NCBI RefSeq assembly: GCF_030063455.1
Contig: NZ_JASITB010000006.1
Span: 237,850-301,849, forward strand
DNA from: Cryobacterium sp. PH31-O1
GTDB lineage: Bacteria; Actinomycetota; Actinomycetes; Actinomycetales; Microbacteriaceae
Length of the DNA: 64,000 nucleotides
Direction of reading: 5' to 3'
This document shows positions 17,083 through 25,889 of the stretch, piece by piece. The notes under the pieces are model-generated. The model saw nothing but the letters and a program-made list of their open reading frames with translations, made no database searches and was not told the DNA's origin. The number at the start of each line of letters is the position of its first letter. Positions within the stretch are counted from its first letter, which is position 1. Made by a program: the position numbers and the translations under genes.

Positions 17083-18192
17083 GTGCTGAAGCCGCTTCCG
17101 GACTACCCCTGGGACCAGATGGTCCCCTTCGCCACGCAGGCTCGGCAGCACCCGGATGGAATCGTCGACCTGTCGATCGGTTCACCGGTCGACGCCACAC
17201 CCGACGTCGTTCAACAGGCACTGCGCACGTCTTCGGATGCCCACGCCTACCCACAAACCGTCGGAACGCCGGCCCTGCAGCAGGCGATTATCGACTGGTA
17301 TGCCCGGCGTCGCGGTGTCACCGGCCTGCAACCGAAGAACGTATTGCCTACGATCGGCTCCAAGGAGCTCGTCGCACTCATGCCGTTCATGCTCGGCCTC
17401 GGCGAGGGCGACACGATCGTTCACCCGCTGGCCGCGTACCCGACGTACGCGATCGGCGCCGCAATCGCCGGCGCCGTGGCCCTCGCTTGCGAGGATCCGG
17501 CCGAATGGCCGGAATCGACCAGGCTGATCTGGCTGAACAGCCCGGGAAACCCGGACGGTCGGGTGCTGAGGGTTGACGAACTGCGGGCGGCCGTCGCCCG
17601 CGCGCGCGAACTCGACGCCGTCATCGTCAGCGATGAATGCTATGCCGAACTCGGCTGGGATGCCCCGTGGGATTCCGAACCGATCCCCAGCATTCTCGAC
17701 CCCCGCGTGATCGAGGGCGACCGGCGCAACATCGTGGCGATCTACTCTCTCAGCAAGCAGTCAAACATGGCCGGCTATCGCGCGGCTTTCGCCGCCGGCT
17801 GCGGCGGAGTTCTTGGACGCCTGTTGACCGTACGCAAACACGCGGGGCTCATGCTTCCGGCACCGCTGCAAGCGGCGATGATCGCCGCCCTCGACGACGA
17901 CGAGCATGTAGCCGTACAGAAGGAGCGCTACCGTGCCCGCCGCGTCCTGCTGCGGCCAGCACTCGAGCAGGCCGGTTTTCGCATCGATCGGAGCGAGGCT
18001 GGTCTCTACCTCTGGGCCACGGAGGGACGGCCGGCGTGGGAATCTATCGAACGGCTCGCCGCCCTTGGCCTTCTGGCCGGGCCTGGTCCGTTTTACGGCG
18101 ATGTCTACCCTGAGCACGTTCGATTCTCGCTCACGGCGACCGACGAACGCATTGCTGCTGCGGCGTCACGCCTGCATCACCGCCCCGAGTAG
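17083..18192 (+). CDS. dapC: Succinyldiaminopimelate transaminase DapC
   Basis: PLP-dependent class I aminotransferase of 369 aa. It makes N-succinyl-LL-2,6-diaminopimelate from N-succinyl-2-amino-6-ketopimelate in lysine and cell-wall biosynthesis. The cofactor Lys is seen in YSLSKQSNMAGYRAAF. The substrate/PLP region LNSPGNPDGRV and the C-terminal Arg region (EHVRFSLTATDERI) are in place. The GTG start at 17083 follows the ferredoxin stop by 9 bp with little RBS, suggesting coupling. dapD and dapE are also in the window (28587-30712), so three steps of the succinylase route lie within about 14 kb. Confidence 0.93.
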   Translation: MLKPLPDYPWDQMVPFATQARQHPDGIVDLSIGSPVDATPDVVQQALRTSSDAHAYPQTVGTPALQQAIIDWYARRRGVTGLQPKNVLPTIGSKELVALMPFMLGLGEGDTIVHPLAAYPTYAIGAAIAGAVALACEDPAEWPESTRLIWLNSPGNPDGRVLRVDELRAAVARARELDAVIVSDECYAELGWDAPWDSEPIPSILDPRVIEGDRRNIVAIYSLSKQSNMAGYRAAFAAGCGGVLGRLLTVRKHAGLMLPAPLQAAMIAALDDDEHVAVQKERYRARRVLLRPALEQAGFRIDRSEAGLYLWATEGRPAWESIERLAALGLLAGPGPFYGDVYPEHVRFSLTATDERIAAAASRLHHRPE

Positions 18193-18260
18193 GGGGTAGT
18201 CTCTGTGGACTTCCGCCAACGAACCGCCCGAACTCTTAGCTGATGCAACAGTAGGCGGTC

Positions 18261-18296
18261 TGGCCGATTAGGCTGTAGTCGCGGCGGAATCGGCCA
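18261..18296. promoter_or_regulatory. 9-bp inverted repeat in the gltA leader
   Basis: TGGCCGATT (18261-18269) is perfectly inverted at 18288-18296 with 18 nt between, about 75 bp before the gltA start. It could be an operator or a leader hairpin. No regulator is identifiable from the sequence. Confidence 0.35.
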
Positions 18297-18370
18297 CAGC
18301 AGTTTCACACCTGGCCGACTCAGTGACGCGTCGCCACATTTCATCCGGCAGTGATACCCGAGGAGGCTCC

Positions 18371-19696
18371 GTGACCGACGTCGCGCAGCAGACAACATCC
18401 GGCGCACCGATCAGTGCTGACCCCAACAAGGTCACCCTTACTTTCCCCGGTGGCAGTGCAGATTTCCCGATCTTGACCAGTGTGGACGGCGTGTCGAGCA
18501 TCGACATCTCCACCCTCACCAAGAAGACCGGACTCACAACGCTGGACTACGGTTTCGTGAACACCGCGGCGACGCGGTCCGCGATCACCTACATTGACGG
18601 CGATGCCGGCATCCTGCGCTATCGCGGGTATCCCATCGAGCAGATCGCCCAGAACTCAAACTTTCTCGAGACCGCCTGGCTGCTTATTTACGGTGAGCTG
18701 CCCAGCGCGAGCGAACTCGCCAACTTTGACGATCGCATCCGTCACCATACGCTGTTGCACGAAGACATGCGCCGGTTCTTTGACTCCCTGCCGCACAAGG
18801 CGCACCCGATGAGCGTGCTCGCCTCGGGTGTCTCGGCCCTGTCGACGTTCTACCAGGACTCACTCGACCCGAAGGACCCCGAACAGGTCGAAATTTCGAC
18901 CATTCGCCTGCTTGCCAAGTTGCCGGTCATGGCCGCTTACGCCCACAAGAAGAGCGTCGGCCAAGCTTTTCTCTATCCCGACAACTCCCTGAGCTTCGTT
19001 GACAATTTTCTCAAGCTCAATTTCGGCAACATGGCCGAGCCGTACGAGGTCAATCCGGTCGTCAGCAAGGCGCTCGAACGCCTGCTCATGCTGCACGAAG
19101 ACCACGAGCAGAACGCGTCCACCTCAACGGTGCGCCTGGTCGGCTCGACCGAGGCAAACCTGTTCGCGTCGGTCTCGTCCGGCATTAATGCTCTATTCGG
19201 CCCGTTGCACGGCGGCGCGAATGAAGCCGTGCTGTCGATGCTCGGTGAGATCCAGGCCTCCGGTCAGGGGGTCGAGAAGTATGTCGAACGTGTGAAGAAC
19301 AAAGAGCAGGGTGTGAAGCTCATGGGCTTCGGCCACCGGGTCTACAAGAACTACGACCCGCGTGCCACCCTGGTCAAGGAGAGCGCCCACGAGGTGCTCG
19401 CCGCTCTCGGTGTGCAGGACGACCTGCTCGACATCGCACAGGAACTCGAGCACATCGCGCTCAACGACGATTACTTCAAGGAACGTCGCCTGTACCCCAA
19501 CGTCGACTTCTACACCGGCGTCATCTATAAGGCGATGGGCTTTCCAACGCGCATGTTTACCGTGCTCTTTGCGATCGGGCGTTTGCCGGGCTGGATCGGG
19601 CACTGGCGCGAGATGAACGAGGATCCGGCCACCAAGATCGGCCGCCCCCAGCAGCTGTACGTAGGATCGCCAGCCCGCGACTACCCGGTGCGCTAA
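18371..19696 (+). CDS. gltA: Citrate synthase (type II)
   Basis: TCA-cycle entry enzyme condensing oxaloacetate and acetyl-CoA, 441 aa from the GTG at 18371. I choose this start because AGGAGG lies directly upstream (18361-18366) and the next in-frame start upstream (18323) has none. An N-terminal beta region typical of hexameric type II enzymes is present. Active-site His residues lie in GPLHGGANEAVLSML and MGFGHRVYKNYDPRA, and the catalytic Asp in PNVDFYTGVIYKA. It lies 178 bp after dapC behind its own leader, so it probably has its own promoter. The protein ends in ARDYPVR, close to the usual family end. Confidence 0.96.
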   Translation: MTDVAQQTTSGAPISADPNKVTLTFPGGSADFPILTSVDGVSSIDISTLTKKTGLTTLDYGFVNTAATRSAITYIDGDAGILRYRGYPIEQIAQNSNFLETAWLLIYGELPSASELANFDDRIRHHTLLHEDMRRFFDSLPHKAHPMSVLASGVSALSTFYQDSLDPKDPEQVEISTIRLLAKLPVMAAYAHKKSVGQAFLYPDNSLSFVDNFLKLNFGNMAEPYEVNPVVSKALERLLMLHEDHEQNASTSTVRLVGSTEANLFASVSSGINALFGPLHGGANEAVLSMLGEIQASGQGVEKYVERVKNKEQGVKLMGFGHRVYKNYDPRATLVKESAHEVLAALGVQDDLLDIAQELEHIALNDDYFKERRLYPNVDFYTGVIYKAMGFPTRMFTVLFAIGRLPGWIGHWREMNEDPATKIGRPQQLYVGSPARDYPVR

Positions 19697-20126
19697 CACC
19701 GCCCCTGCACGACCGTCGGGCGGCCTGCTCACACTGATAATGCCGTCGCAGCGCCCGGTTCCGGTTCAGGCCGTTCCGTCATCGATGGCCTCGTTGTAGC
19801 CCCTCCAGAGCGGATGTCCGGCGCGTCACCCAGACCATGCGTTGCGCATGCGTTCTGGGTAGTGGCCGGTGCGAATCAGGACGCGTGACACGGAGGCAAC
19901 TGGTGTGCCCGACCGGTCTGCCAAAGAACCGTGGTGGTTCCTCGTCGGTGCGGAATAGCCGTGTATTACGGCTTAGGCGATCATTTAGCTGGTTCGCACG
20001 CGCCTTGCCGCCGCCGTGCCGGAGGTGCCCCAGGGTCTCCCGGAACGTATTCGCGGGGCGGAATATGCACGGGAATACGCTGGGTGAGGGCATCTAGCCG
20101 TGGTGTCCGTAACCGAAAGGTTCGCC
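19697..20126. other. 430-bp intergenic region with hairpins, no gene
   Basis: No frame here has family features or a good ribosome site. It contains a 6-bp hairpin just after gltA (CCGCCC 19699-19704 with GGGCGG 19718-19723), probably a weak terminator. It also has a nested palindrome at 19829-19859 (CCCAGA/TCTGGG around ATGCG-TTG-CGCAT) that could be an operator for the downstream gene. Confidence 0.5.
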
Positions 20127-21599
20127 ATGACTCTGCTCGAGACGACTGCTACCGCAACACTCGCTCCGGCCCCGATTCTGCGATCCTCAGAGACGCTGCC
20201 GACTATCATTCAGGGCGGCATGGGCGTCGGTGTCTCGTCGTGGCGGCTCGCCCGTGCTGTGTCAGAGACCGGGCAGCTCGGCGTCGTCAGTGGCACCGCC
20301 CTCGATATGGTCATCGCGCGACGTCTGCAGGACGGTGACCAGGGTGGACACGTGCGCCGCGCTCTCGCGCACTTTCCCGTGCCGGCTCTCGCCGACCGGG
20401 TACTGCACAAGTACTTTCGGGCCGGCGGTCGCGGCCCGAAAATTCCGTACCTTGCGATCGCCAAGCCCAGCCAGCATCCGCTCGTGAAATCGCTTGAACT
20501 TTCTGTCGTCGCCAACTTCGCTGAGGTCTGGCTGGCTAAGGAGGGCCATGACGGCCTCGTCGGAATCAACTTTCTCGAAAAGGTTCAGCTGGCCACACCG
20601 AGCGCTGCCTACGGCGCAATGCTGGCCGGTGTCGATTACGTGCTGATGGGCGCTGGAATCCCAGCCGAGATTCCCGCACTGCTTAGCGGGCTGGCCCGGC
20701 ACGAGACCCGGTCGCTCGACCTGCACGTCGAGAACTCCACCACCCGCTATTGCGTCGAGTTCAACCCCGAAGCACTGACCGGTGGGGGACTGCCGCCATT
20801 ACACCGACCACGGTTCCTGGCTATCGTCGCCGCTCATGTGCTCGCCGTGTACCTGGCCAGGGAGCAATCGACTCGCCCCGATGGCTTCGTCATTGAAGGC
20901 CCACGGGCCGGCGGGCACAACGCACCGCCGCGCGGGCGGGGTTCCCTCGACGACGAAGGCCAGCCGGTCTACGGCCCCAGGGACGACGCCGACCTGGCCA
21001 AGGTCGCCGCGGTTGGCCTGCCCTTCTGGGTCGCTGGCGGCTACGGCACCCCCGATCGGGTTCGCGAAGCCCTCGCACTCGGTGCCGCAGGCGTGCAGGT
21101 CGGCACACTGTTCGCCTTCGCCGCCGAGTCCGGCCTCGACGAGACCCTGCGAGCACGACTGCTCGACGAAGTCGACGGCCCTGGGCTGCAGATTCGCACC
21201 GACCCGCTCGCGTCGTCGACGGGATTCCCCTTCAAAGTCGCGACGCTGCCCGAGACTCTGTCCGATGACAGCCTGTACGACGAGCGACCGCGCCTGTGCG
21301 ACCTCGGTTACCTCCGGATGCCCTACGAACGCACGCCCGGAGTAATCGGCTATCGGTGCCCGGCCCAACCGATCGCGACTTTTGTGCGTAAGGGCGGTTC
21401 CAGCGAAGAGGCTGCTGGCCGCAAATGCCTGTGCAACGCTCTTCTGGCCAACGTGGGTCTAGGCCAGACCCGGCGCGACGGATACCAGGAGGTGCCGTTG
21501 GTCACCCTCGGCACCGATTTGGATGGGGTCATGGCCCTGCGTGCGGCGCACCCGGAGGGCTGGTGCGCCGCCGAAGCCGTAGCGTACCTCGAGGCCTGA
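20127..21599 (+). CDS. Nitronate monooxygenase-family FMN enzyme (2-nitropropane dioxygenase-like)
   Basis: TIM-barrel flavoprotein of 490 aa. Family features are PTIIQGGMGVGVSSWRLA at the N-terminus, the phosphate-binding region EGPRAGGHNAPPRG near residues 260-275, and WVAGGYGTPDRVREALALG followed by GVQVGTLFAFA. The chain is longer than the approximately 320-350 aa of standard nitronate monooxygenases. The extra C-terminal part holds several Cys (RCPAQP, RKCLCNALL) and could bind a metal. ATG 20127 is preferred (GAAAGG six bases upstream) over GTG 20100. The true substrate is uncertain, since this superfamily also includes enoyl reductases and PfaD-like proteins. Confidence 0.8.
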   Translation: MTLLETTATATLAPAPILRSSETLPTIIQGGMGVGVSSWRLARAVSETGQLGVVSGTALDMVIARRLQDGDQGGHVRRALAHFPVPALADRVLHKYFRAGGRGPKIPYLAIAKPSQHPLVKSLELSVVANFAEVWLAKEGHDGLVGINFLEKVQLATPSAAYGAMLAGVDYVLMGAGIPAEIPALLSGLARHETRSLDLHVENSTTRYCVEFNPEALTGGGLPPLHRPRFLAIVAAHVLAVYLAREQSTRPDGFVIEGPRAGGHNAPPRGRGSLDDEGQPVYGPRDDADLAKVAAVGLPFWVAGGYGTPDRVREALALGAAGVQVGTLFAFAAESGLDETLRARLLDEVDGPGLQIRTDPLASSTGFPFKVATLPETLSDDSLYDERPRLCDLGYLRMPYERTPGVIGYRCPAQPIATFVRKGGSSEEAAGRKCLCNALLANVGLGQTRRDGYQEVPLVTLGTDLDGVMALRAAHPEGWCAAEAVAYLEA

Positions 21600-21811
21600 A
21601 CCGACAGCCGCTCACCAGCCCTTGGCTTCTATTCGTGGCACGCCGTCTGGGTGCAACGGGGCGGCGCATGCTTGATAAGTCCCATTCCGAGCACGGCCTG
21701 AGCCGCATTCAAAACATTCTTTTGGGTTTTCTTTGGTGGATTTGTTGGGTTTAGTGCTTGTAAGCATGATTTTTCCTCGGGAATGTCGGTGGTCGGGTGT
21801 TGAGTTGAATC

Positions 21812-23968
21812 ATGAACGACCTGGCGTTGGAGCTCACCCGGACGGCGGCCGCTGTGGCCGCTTTGGGCGATTCCAGTGCTGAGTTCGCCGGTTTGAGCGA
21901 TGCGGAGGTGCTCGCCGCGCGGGGTCCGATCGCCGCGTTGCTGCGGCTGACGAACACGGCGGCGGCGCGGCTGGCTGGCACGATCGCCGAGCGGTCGCGG
22001 CCGCAGCTGGGCCAGTCCGGGCTGTCGGCCCGGCACGGGTTTGGTAATCCCACGCTGATGGTGCAGCACGCCACCGGCCTCAGCCGCGTCGAGGCCGGCC
22101 GGCTGCTGACCGTCGGGGTGCTGATGAGCGAGACCGAGACGGCCGAACGCCGGGCGGCCGAGGCGCGGGAGGCGGAGCGCATCGCGCAGGCGGCCGCCGA
22201 TGCTGCGGCTGCCGCGAACGCTGCGGCTCTCGCTGCGGCCCACGCACAGCGGCAAGCCGCCCACGGGGAGGCCTGGGAAGTAGCCCAGGGGGAGGCTTGG
22301 GAGGCCGGCCAGTGGGAGGCGCGGGAGGCCGATCGGGCCGCCGCGTGGGCTGAACTACACCCCGACCGGCCGCTGCCGGAGGCCGCGCCCCGCCCGGTCG
22401 GGCCAGTCATCCCACCGGTCCCGCTGGCGCTGCCCATCCTTCCGATCCCTCCCATGCCGCTGGTCCCGCCGATGCCGCTGGTCCCGCTGGTCGAGGTGGT
22501 GGTGCCGTGGCAGGCGCCGATCATGCACGCCGTCGCCGACGGCACCTTCTCGCCCGGTGTCGGCGACGCCCTGCTGCGTGGCCTGGGCACCCTGGATCAG
22601 GCGATCACCGCCGAGAAACTCGCCGCCGCGCTGCGCGTGCTGCTGGGTGAAGTGCCCGGGATGAACACCGAGCAGGCCTACAAACGGGCCAGGCGCCTGC
22701 GTGATGAGCTCGATGCGGAGGGTATCCTCGCGCGGGAGAAGCAGGCTCGTGACGACACCACCTGGTCGCTCTGGCGGCGCGCCGACGGAATGGTCACCCT
22801 GCACGCGCTGCTGCCACCGGAGCAGGGCGAACTGTGGATCGCCACCTACGACGCCCTGACCAGCCCGCGCCGCGGCGGGGTTCGGTTCGTCGACCCGGAG
22901 CGGGCGGCGTGGGCGCAGAGCGTGAAGGACGACCCCCGCACCGTCGCCCAGATCGCCGCCGACAGCTTCACCCAACTGCTCAAACTCGGCGCCGACGCCG
23001 ACCCGAACACCCTCTTCGGCGGCCGCCGCCCGGTCGTGCAGGTCATCGTCACCGAACACGACCGCCCCACCACCATCCCCGCCCCGACCACGCCGACCCG
23101 CAGTACCGCCGGCGACACCGGAACCGCCGGCACGACTGGAACGACTGGAACGACTGGAACGACTGGAACGACTGGAACGACTGGAACGACCGGAACGACC
23201 GGAACGACCGGAACGACTGGAACGACTGGAACGACTGGAACGACCGGAACCACGGGAACCGCCGGAACGACTGGAACCACCGGAACGACCGGAACGACCG
23301 GAACGACCGGAACCACGGGAACCGCCGGAACGACTGGAACCACCGGAACCGCCGGAACGACTGGAACCGCCGGAACAACGGGAACCGCCGGAACCGCTGG
23401 AACCGCTGGAACCGCCGGAACCGCCGGAACGACTGGAACGACTGGAACGACTGGAACGACGGGAGCGACTGGAGCGACTGGAGCGACCAATGGTGCAAGC
23501 CCCGGAGGGGTGTTCGGATATATCGAGGGCAATCCGGCACCCGTCTCGGCTGAGGCTGTCGCCCGGCACCTGTGCGACACCGGCTACCTCGGCATTCTGT
23601 TCAACGAAACCGGGCAACCCCTCAACGTCGGACGAGCCGAGCGCCTCTTCAACTCCGATCAACGACAGGCTCTCGCCGTGCGCGACGGCGGATGCCGCTG
23701 GCCCGGCTGCGATCAGCCACCCTCGTGGAGTGAAGCGCACCACCTCGAAAACTGGTCTGACCATGGACTTTCCAATATTGACTACGCCATCCTGCTGTGC
23801 GCCCTGCACCACCTGCTGCTGCACAACCGTAACTGGAAGATCCTCTACATCGACGGCTGGTATTGGCTGCAACCCGCCGTCGAGATCGATCCCGAGCAAG
23901 CGCTGATCGCCCTCCCCAGCAAGAACCCGCTCATGCACCCGCCGCTCACGCTCGACCCGCCGGAGTAG
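21812..23968 (+). CDS. DUF222/HNH endonuclease-domain protein with an internal 123-aa Gly-Thr repeat
   Basis: A 718-aa member of the actinobacterial DUF222-HNH family, whose members often occur in many copies and are suspected to be mobile. The N-terminal DUF222 part contains an Ala-rich helical stretch (about residues 120-190) and a Pro-rich segment. Residues 437-559 are 41 Gly-Thr-Thr, Gly-Thr-Ala or Gly-Ala-Thr triplets encoded by 9-bp units, resembling a collagen-like spacer. The C-terminal HNH is intact: CRWPGC, EAHH (His643-644), Asn655, CALHH (His666-667) and the later LLLHNRNW. The repeat sits between the DUF222 part and the nuclease. The role is unproven: DNA nicking, homing or phage defence are all only guesses. 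Confidence 0.85.
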   Translation: MNDLALELTRTAAAVAALGDSSAEFAGLSDAEVLAARGPIAALLRLTNTAAARLAGTIAERSRPQLGQSGLSARHGFGNPTLMVQHATGLSRVEAGRLLTVGVLMSETETAERRAAEAREAERIAQAAADAAAAANAAALAAAHAQRQAAHGEAWEVAQGEAWEAGQWEAREADRAAAWAELHPDRPLPEAAPRPVGPVIPPVPLALPILPIPPMPLVPPMPLVPLVEVVVPWQAPIMHAVADGTFSPGVGDALLRGLGTLDQAITAEKLAAALRVLLGEVPGMNTEQAYKRARRLRDELDAEGILAREKQARDDTTWSLWRRADGMVTLHALLPPEQGELWIATYDALTSPRRGGVRFVDPERAAWAQSVKDDPRTVAQIAADSFTQLLKLGADADPNTLFGGRRPVVQVIVTEHDRPTTIPAPTTPTRSTAGDTGTAGTTGTTGTTGTTGTTGTTGTTGTTGTTGTTGTTGTTGTTGTTGTAGTTGTTGTTGTTGTTGTTGTAGTTGTTGTAGTTGTAGTTGTAGTAGTAGTAGTAGTTGTTGTTGTTGATGATGATNGASPGGVFGYIEGNPAPVSAEAVARHLCDTGYLGILFNETGQPLNVGRAERLFNSDQRQALAVRDGGCRWPGCDQPPSWSEAHHLENWSDHGLSNIDYAILLCALHHLLLHNRNWKILYIDGWYWLQPAVEIDPEQALIALPSKNPLMHPPLTLDPPE
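23120..23488. repeat. Minisatellite of 41 tandem 9-bp units inside the HNH gene
   Basis: Consensus GGAACGACT with variants GGAACGACC, GGAACCGCC, GGAACCACC and, at the 3' end, GGAGCGACT. The length is exactly 369 bp, so copy-number changes keep the host frame. Variant units are clustered (pure ACT runs at both ends, mixed variants centrally), as expected from slippage and local duplication. The unit has no stop codon in most frames, which creates spurious overlapping frames. Confidence 0.95.
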
Positions 23969-23999
23969 TGTACTGGGCTGCTTGGTCCGCAGGCAGCGG

Positions 24000-24045
24000 C
24001 GCATTGGACGATGGCGGTTTCGACGAGCTCGACCATCGTAATGCG
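24000..24045. repeat. REP-like bulged hairpin
   Basis: CGCATT (24000-24005) and ACGATGG (24008-24014), separated by a GG bulge, pair with CCATCGT and AATGCG (24033-24045). The result is a 13-bp stem with an 18-nt loop. The loop core GGTTTCGACGAGCTCGACC resembles an intergenic word I recall as frequent in Microbacteriaceae genomes, which suggests a dispersed REP-type element. Confidence 0.55.
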
Positions 24046-24126
24046 ACGCCCAAAGATCGGGGTGCCCACTTCACGACAACCTGACACGTGTCTTTCGAGA
24101 CGAGAGCACTCGACCTTTCGATGCGA

Positions 24127-24239
24127 GAGCAGGTTTGCTTCCGAAACGTGAATAGGTTTGCTTCCGAAACGTGAGGAGGGTTGCTTCCGAGAGTGAGCAG
24201 GTTTGCTTCCCAAACGAGGGCACTTCTGCTTCTGAAACC
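24127..24239. repeat. Degenerate 22-23-bp tandem array (about five units)
   Basis: Units start at 24127, 24150, 24173, 24195 and 24217. The shared core is GGTTTGCTTCCGAAACG, with the first two units nearly identical and later ones diverged. Weaker copies may extend left to about 24087. The units are contiguous without unique spacers, so this is not a CRISPR array. Confidence 0.7.
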
Positions 24240-24356
24240 AGGGCAACGATTTCTGAATCAGGAGCGCTGCGCCGCCGGCGGAATCCCGGTGGCCGCCGCA
24301 GCCGGTGGCTCGGTCGGGCACCCACCGCGTGAGGTGGAGGCGGCCTCATGGTTGAT

Positions 24357-25238
24357 TTAGCAGCCGGGGCCGCGGGGGTTGGTGTTGCAGTCTTCGGCGA
24401 CGAGTACGGTGGATTCTCGTGCGGCGAGGACGGTGAACGGGGCGGAGGGTACCGTCACGATTCCTACGACGGGTCGCCAGCCTTGGTCGCCGAAGCTGTA
24501 GTCGGCTCGGTAGTCGACGGTGAGCGTGACCGTGTAGGTGCCCTTATCGGTGTAGACGTGGCTGGTGGGGGTGGTGGCGAATTCGGCGAGGCTGAGGGAC
24601 TCCCAGCTGGCGCCGCCGGTTACAGTTGATGCAGCTGCACCGTCGCCGTAGTCCCAGTGGTAGCCGATCGGGGTGAACATGACCTGCGCTGGTTCTCCGA
24701 GCAGCAGCCCTTCGCCAATTTGAAGGGATGCTCCCGCCCAGAAATTCGCGGCCAGCCCAATGATCGCCCAGCCGTTTGGCTCCATGCCGGCGGGAGCTGC
24801 GTAAGCGGGGAAGTTCTGAAGGTCTGAGACGCGCACTATGGTGTCGGGGGAGCACACCGTGCACGGGTCGGTTGCGGTGCGGTGGCGGGCGAGGGGTAGA
24901 AACTGGCCATTACCGCACGGAATCGTCTTAATGCCAGGTCTCGCCGGATCTCCGTGGGCGCAGACCTGCGGTGCTGCCGTGGTGACCTTCCCGCCGCGGC
25001 CTCGCCGTGGGTGACTCGAGGTTCCCGTGCCTCTGGAGCCCGAAGTGGTGTCCGCGGTCAGGTCGACACTTCCCCCGTTTGCGACACCGCCCGTCGCTGG
25101 TGGGTCAGGGCAGGCATACAGTGCGCCGTCAATGCCAGTGCAGGCGGTGGTTCGCATTCCAGCCACGGCAACATGCGTTGGGGACAGTAGGAGAGCAAGA
25201 GCGGCGGTGGTGATCAGCAGAAATTTGAGCCGGACCAT
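24357..25238 (-). CDS. Secreted PKD-domain protein
   Basis: A 293-aa protein with a Sec signal peptide (KFLLITTAALALLLSPTHVAVAG split by Ala-x-Ala near residue 26). A Cys-rich middle follows (CAHG, PCGNG, DPCTVCSPD). A PKD-type beta domain occupies the C-terminal third, recognised by YHWDYGDGAA and the TYTVTLTVDYRADYSFGDQG strand. PKD domains mediate extracellular protein or polysaccharide contacts. The start ATG 25238 lies inside the end of the upstream lipoprotein gene (25-bp overlap), so the two are an operon. The upstream gene supplies a lipoprotein, and both are probably displayed at the surface. The family is not further recognised. Confidence 0.75.
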   Translation of the reverse strand: MVRLKFLLITTAALALLLSPTHVAVAGMRTTACTGIDGALYACPDPPATGGVANGGSVDLTADTTSGSRGTGTSSHPRRGRGGKVTTAAPQVCAHGDPARPGIKTIPCGNGQFLPLARHRTATDPCTVCSPDTIVRVSDLQNFPAYAAPAGMEPNGWAIIGLAANFWAGASLQIGEGLLLGEPAQVMFTPIGYHWDYGDGAAASTVTGGASWESLSLAEFATTPTSHVYTDKGTYTVTLTVDYRADYSFGDQGWRPVVGIVTVPSAPFTVLAARESTVLVAEDCNTNPRGPGC

Positions 25239-25822
25239 GAGTCTGATTTCTCGACGAAGAGTCGGTTGGAGGAAGAATCATGAAGGAGCGACACTTGCAG
25301 TGGGTAGCGATTGGGGCGGCCCACGGAGATGGCAGATGCCCCCTCGGCGTCAATCACGTCCGTTTTGGTGACGTCGAGGCAGACATATGCCACCAAGGCG
25401 CCCGTCTTTAAATTTGCGCTCTGTAGCTTTAGCGAATCGAATGCGAGATCACCCACGAGACGGAGTCCGTCCGCCGCCATTCGGTTGTATGTTCCGAGCT
25501 CAGACTCAAGGGTGGCGCCAACTGTAAATTGGGCGATTCTGGACGGGTCTGCTCCACCTTCATGGGCAATCTGATTCGATAATTGCTGGTAGTCGCTGTA
25601 CAGGGCCTCCGCCGCAGCCAGGGCCTCCTCGTTCGAGGCGAAGACTGGGGGAGAACCGGTGGGCGCTCCGGTTGCTTCGGCGACGGGTGGTGTTGTAAGG
25701 CTAGGGGAGGGGACAGTGGCGGCGGAGCATCCGCTCAGTGCGCCGACGGCGAGCGATAGGAGAGCGGCAGTGAGCACAGCACTGTGCACGGGGCGGCGAC
25801 GCGGCGGAATTCGCATGCGCAC
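25214..25822 (-). CDS. Putative lipoprotein, function unknown
   Basis: A 202-aa product with a basic start (MRMRIPPRRRP), a hydrophobic core and lipobox LSGC near residue 32. A Pro/Ser/Thr linker follows, then a soluble domain of about 140 aa with an alpha-helical start (EALAAAEALYSDYQQLSNQI). The fold could be a lipocalin- or NTF2-like sheet with a conserved late Cys, but I cannot assign a family. It is transcribed leftward and overlaps the PKD gene by 25 bp. A paired lipoprotein and PKD protein suggests one cell-surface function. Confidence 0.7.
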   Translation of the reverse strand: MRMRIPPRRRPVHSAVLTAALLSLAVGALSGCSAATVPSPSLTTPPVAEATGAPTGSPPVFASNEEALAAAEALYSDYQQLSNQIAHEGGADPSRIAQFTVGATLESELGTYNRMAADGLRLVGDLAFDSLKLQSANLKTGALVAYVCLDVTKTDVIDAEGASAISVGRPNRYPLQVSLLHDSSSNRLFVEKSDSWSGSNFC

Positions 25823-25889
25823 ACCATAGACCGAATTACTACAATCCCATTTAACTTACTAACAGGCTGGTGGTGTCGCTCTATTGACG

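Larger units (their letters stand above)
23969..24356. other. 388-bp intergenic region with two repeat structures, no gene
   Basis: Between the HNH gene and the convergent PKD gene there is no supportable gene. The region holds a bulged hairpin (24000-24045) and a degenerate 22-23-bp tandem array (24127-24239). Minus-strand frames reading SKPA/GSKP-like peptides are by-products of the array. Confidence 0.6.

Noticed and set aside
22834..23580. Several long overlapping frames on both strands through the HNH repeat
   Set aside because: They arise because the 9-bp unit lacks stop codons; they give only monotonous peptides (e.g. Trp-Asn-Asp or Val-Pro-Val runs) and have no family features outside the repeat.
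24127..24239. Possible CRISPR array
   Set aside because: The units are contiguous, degenerate and without unique spacers, and no cas genes occur in the window.
24071..24349. Minus-strand frames reading SKPA/GSKP peptides
   Set aside because: They are translations of the 22-23-bp tandem array and the REP-like hairpin, with no ribosome site or homology.
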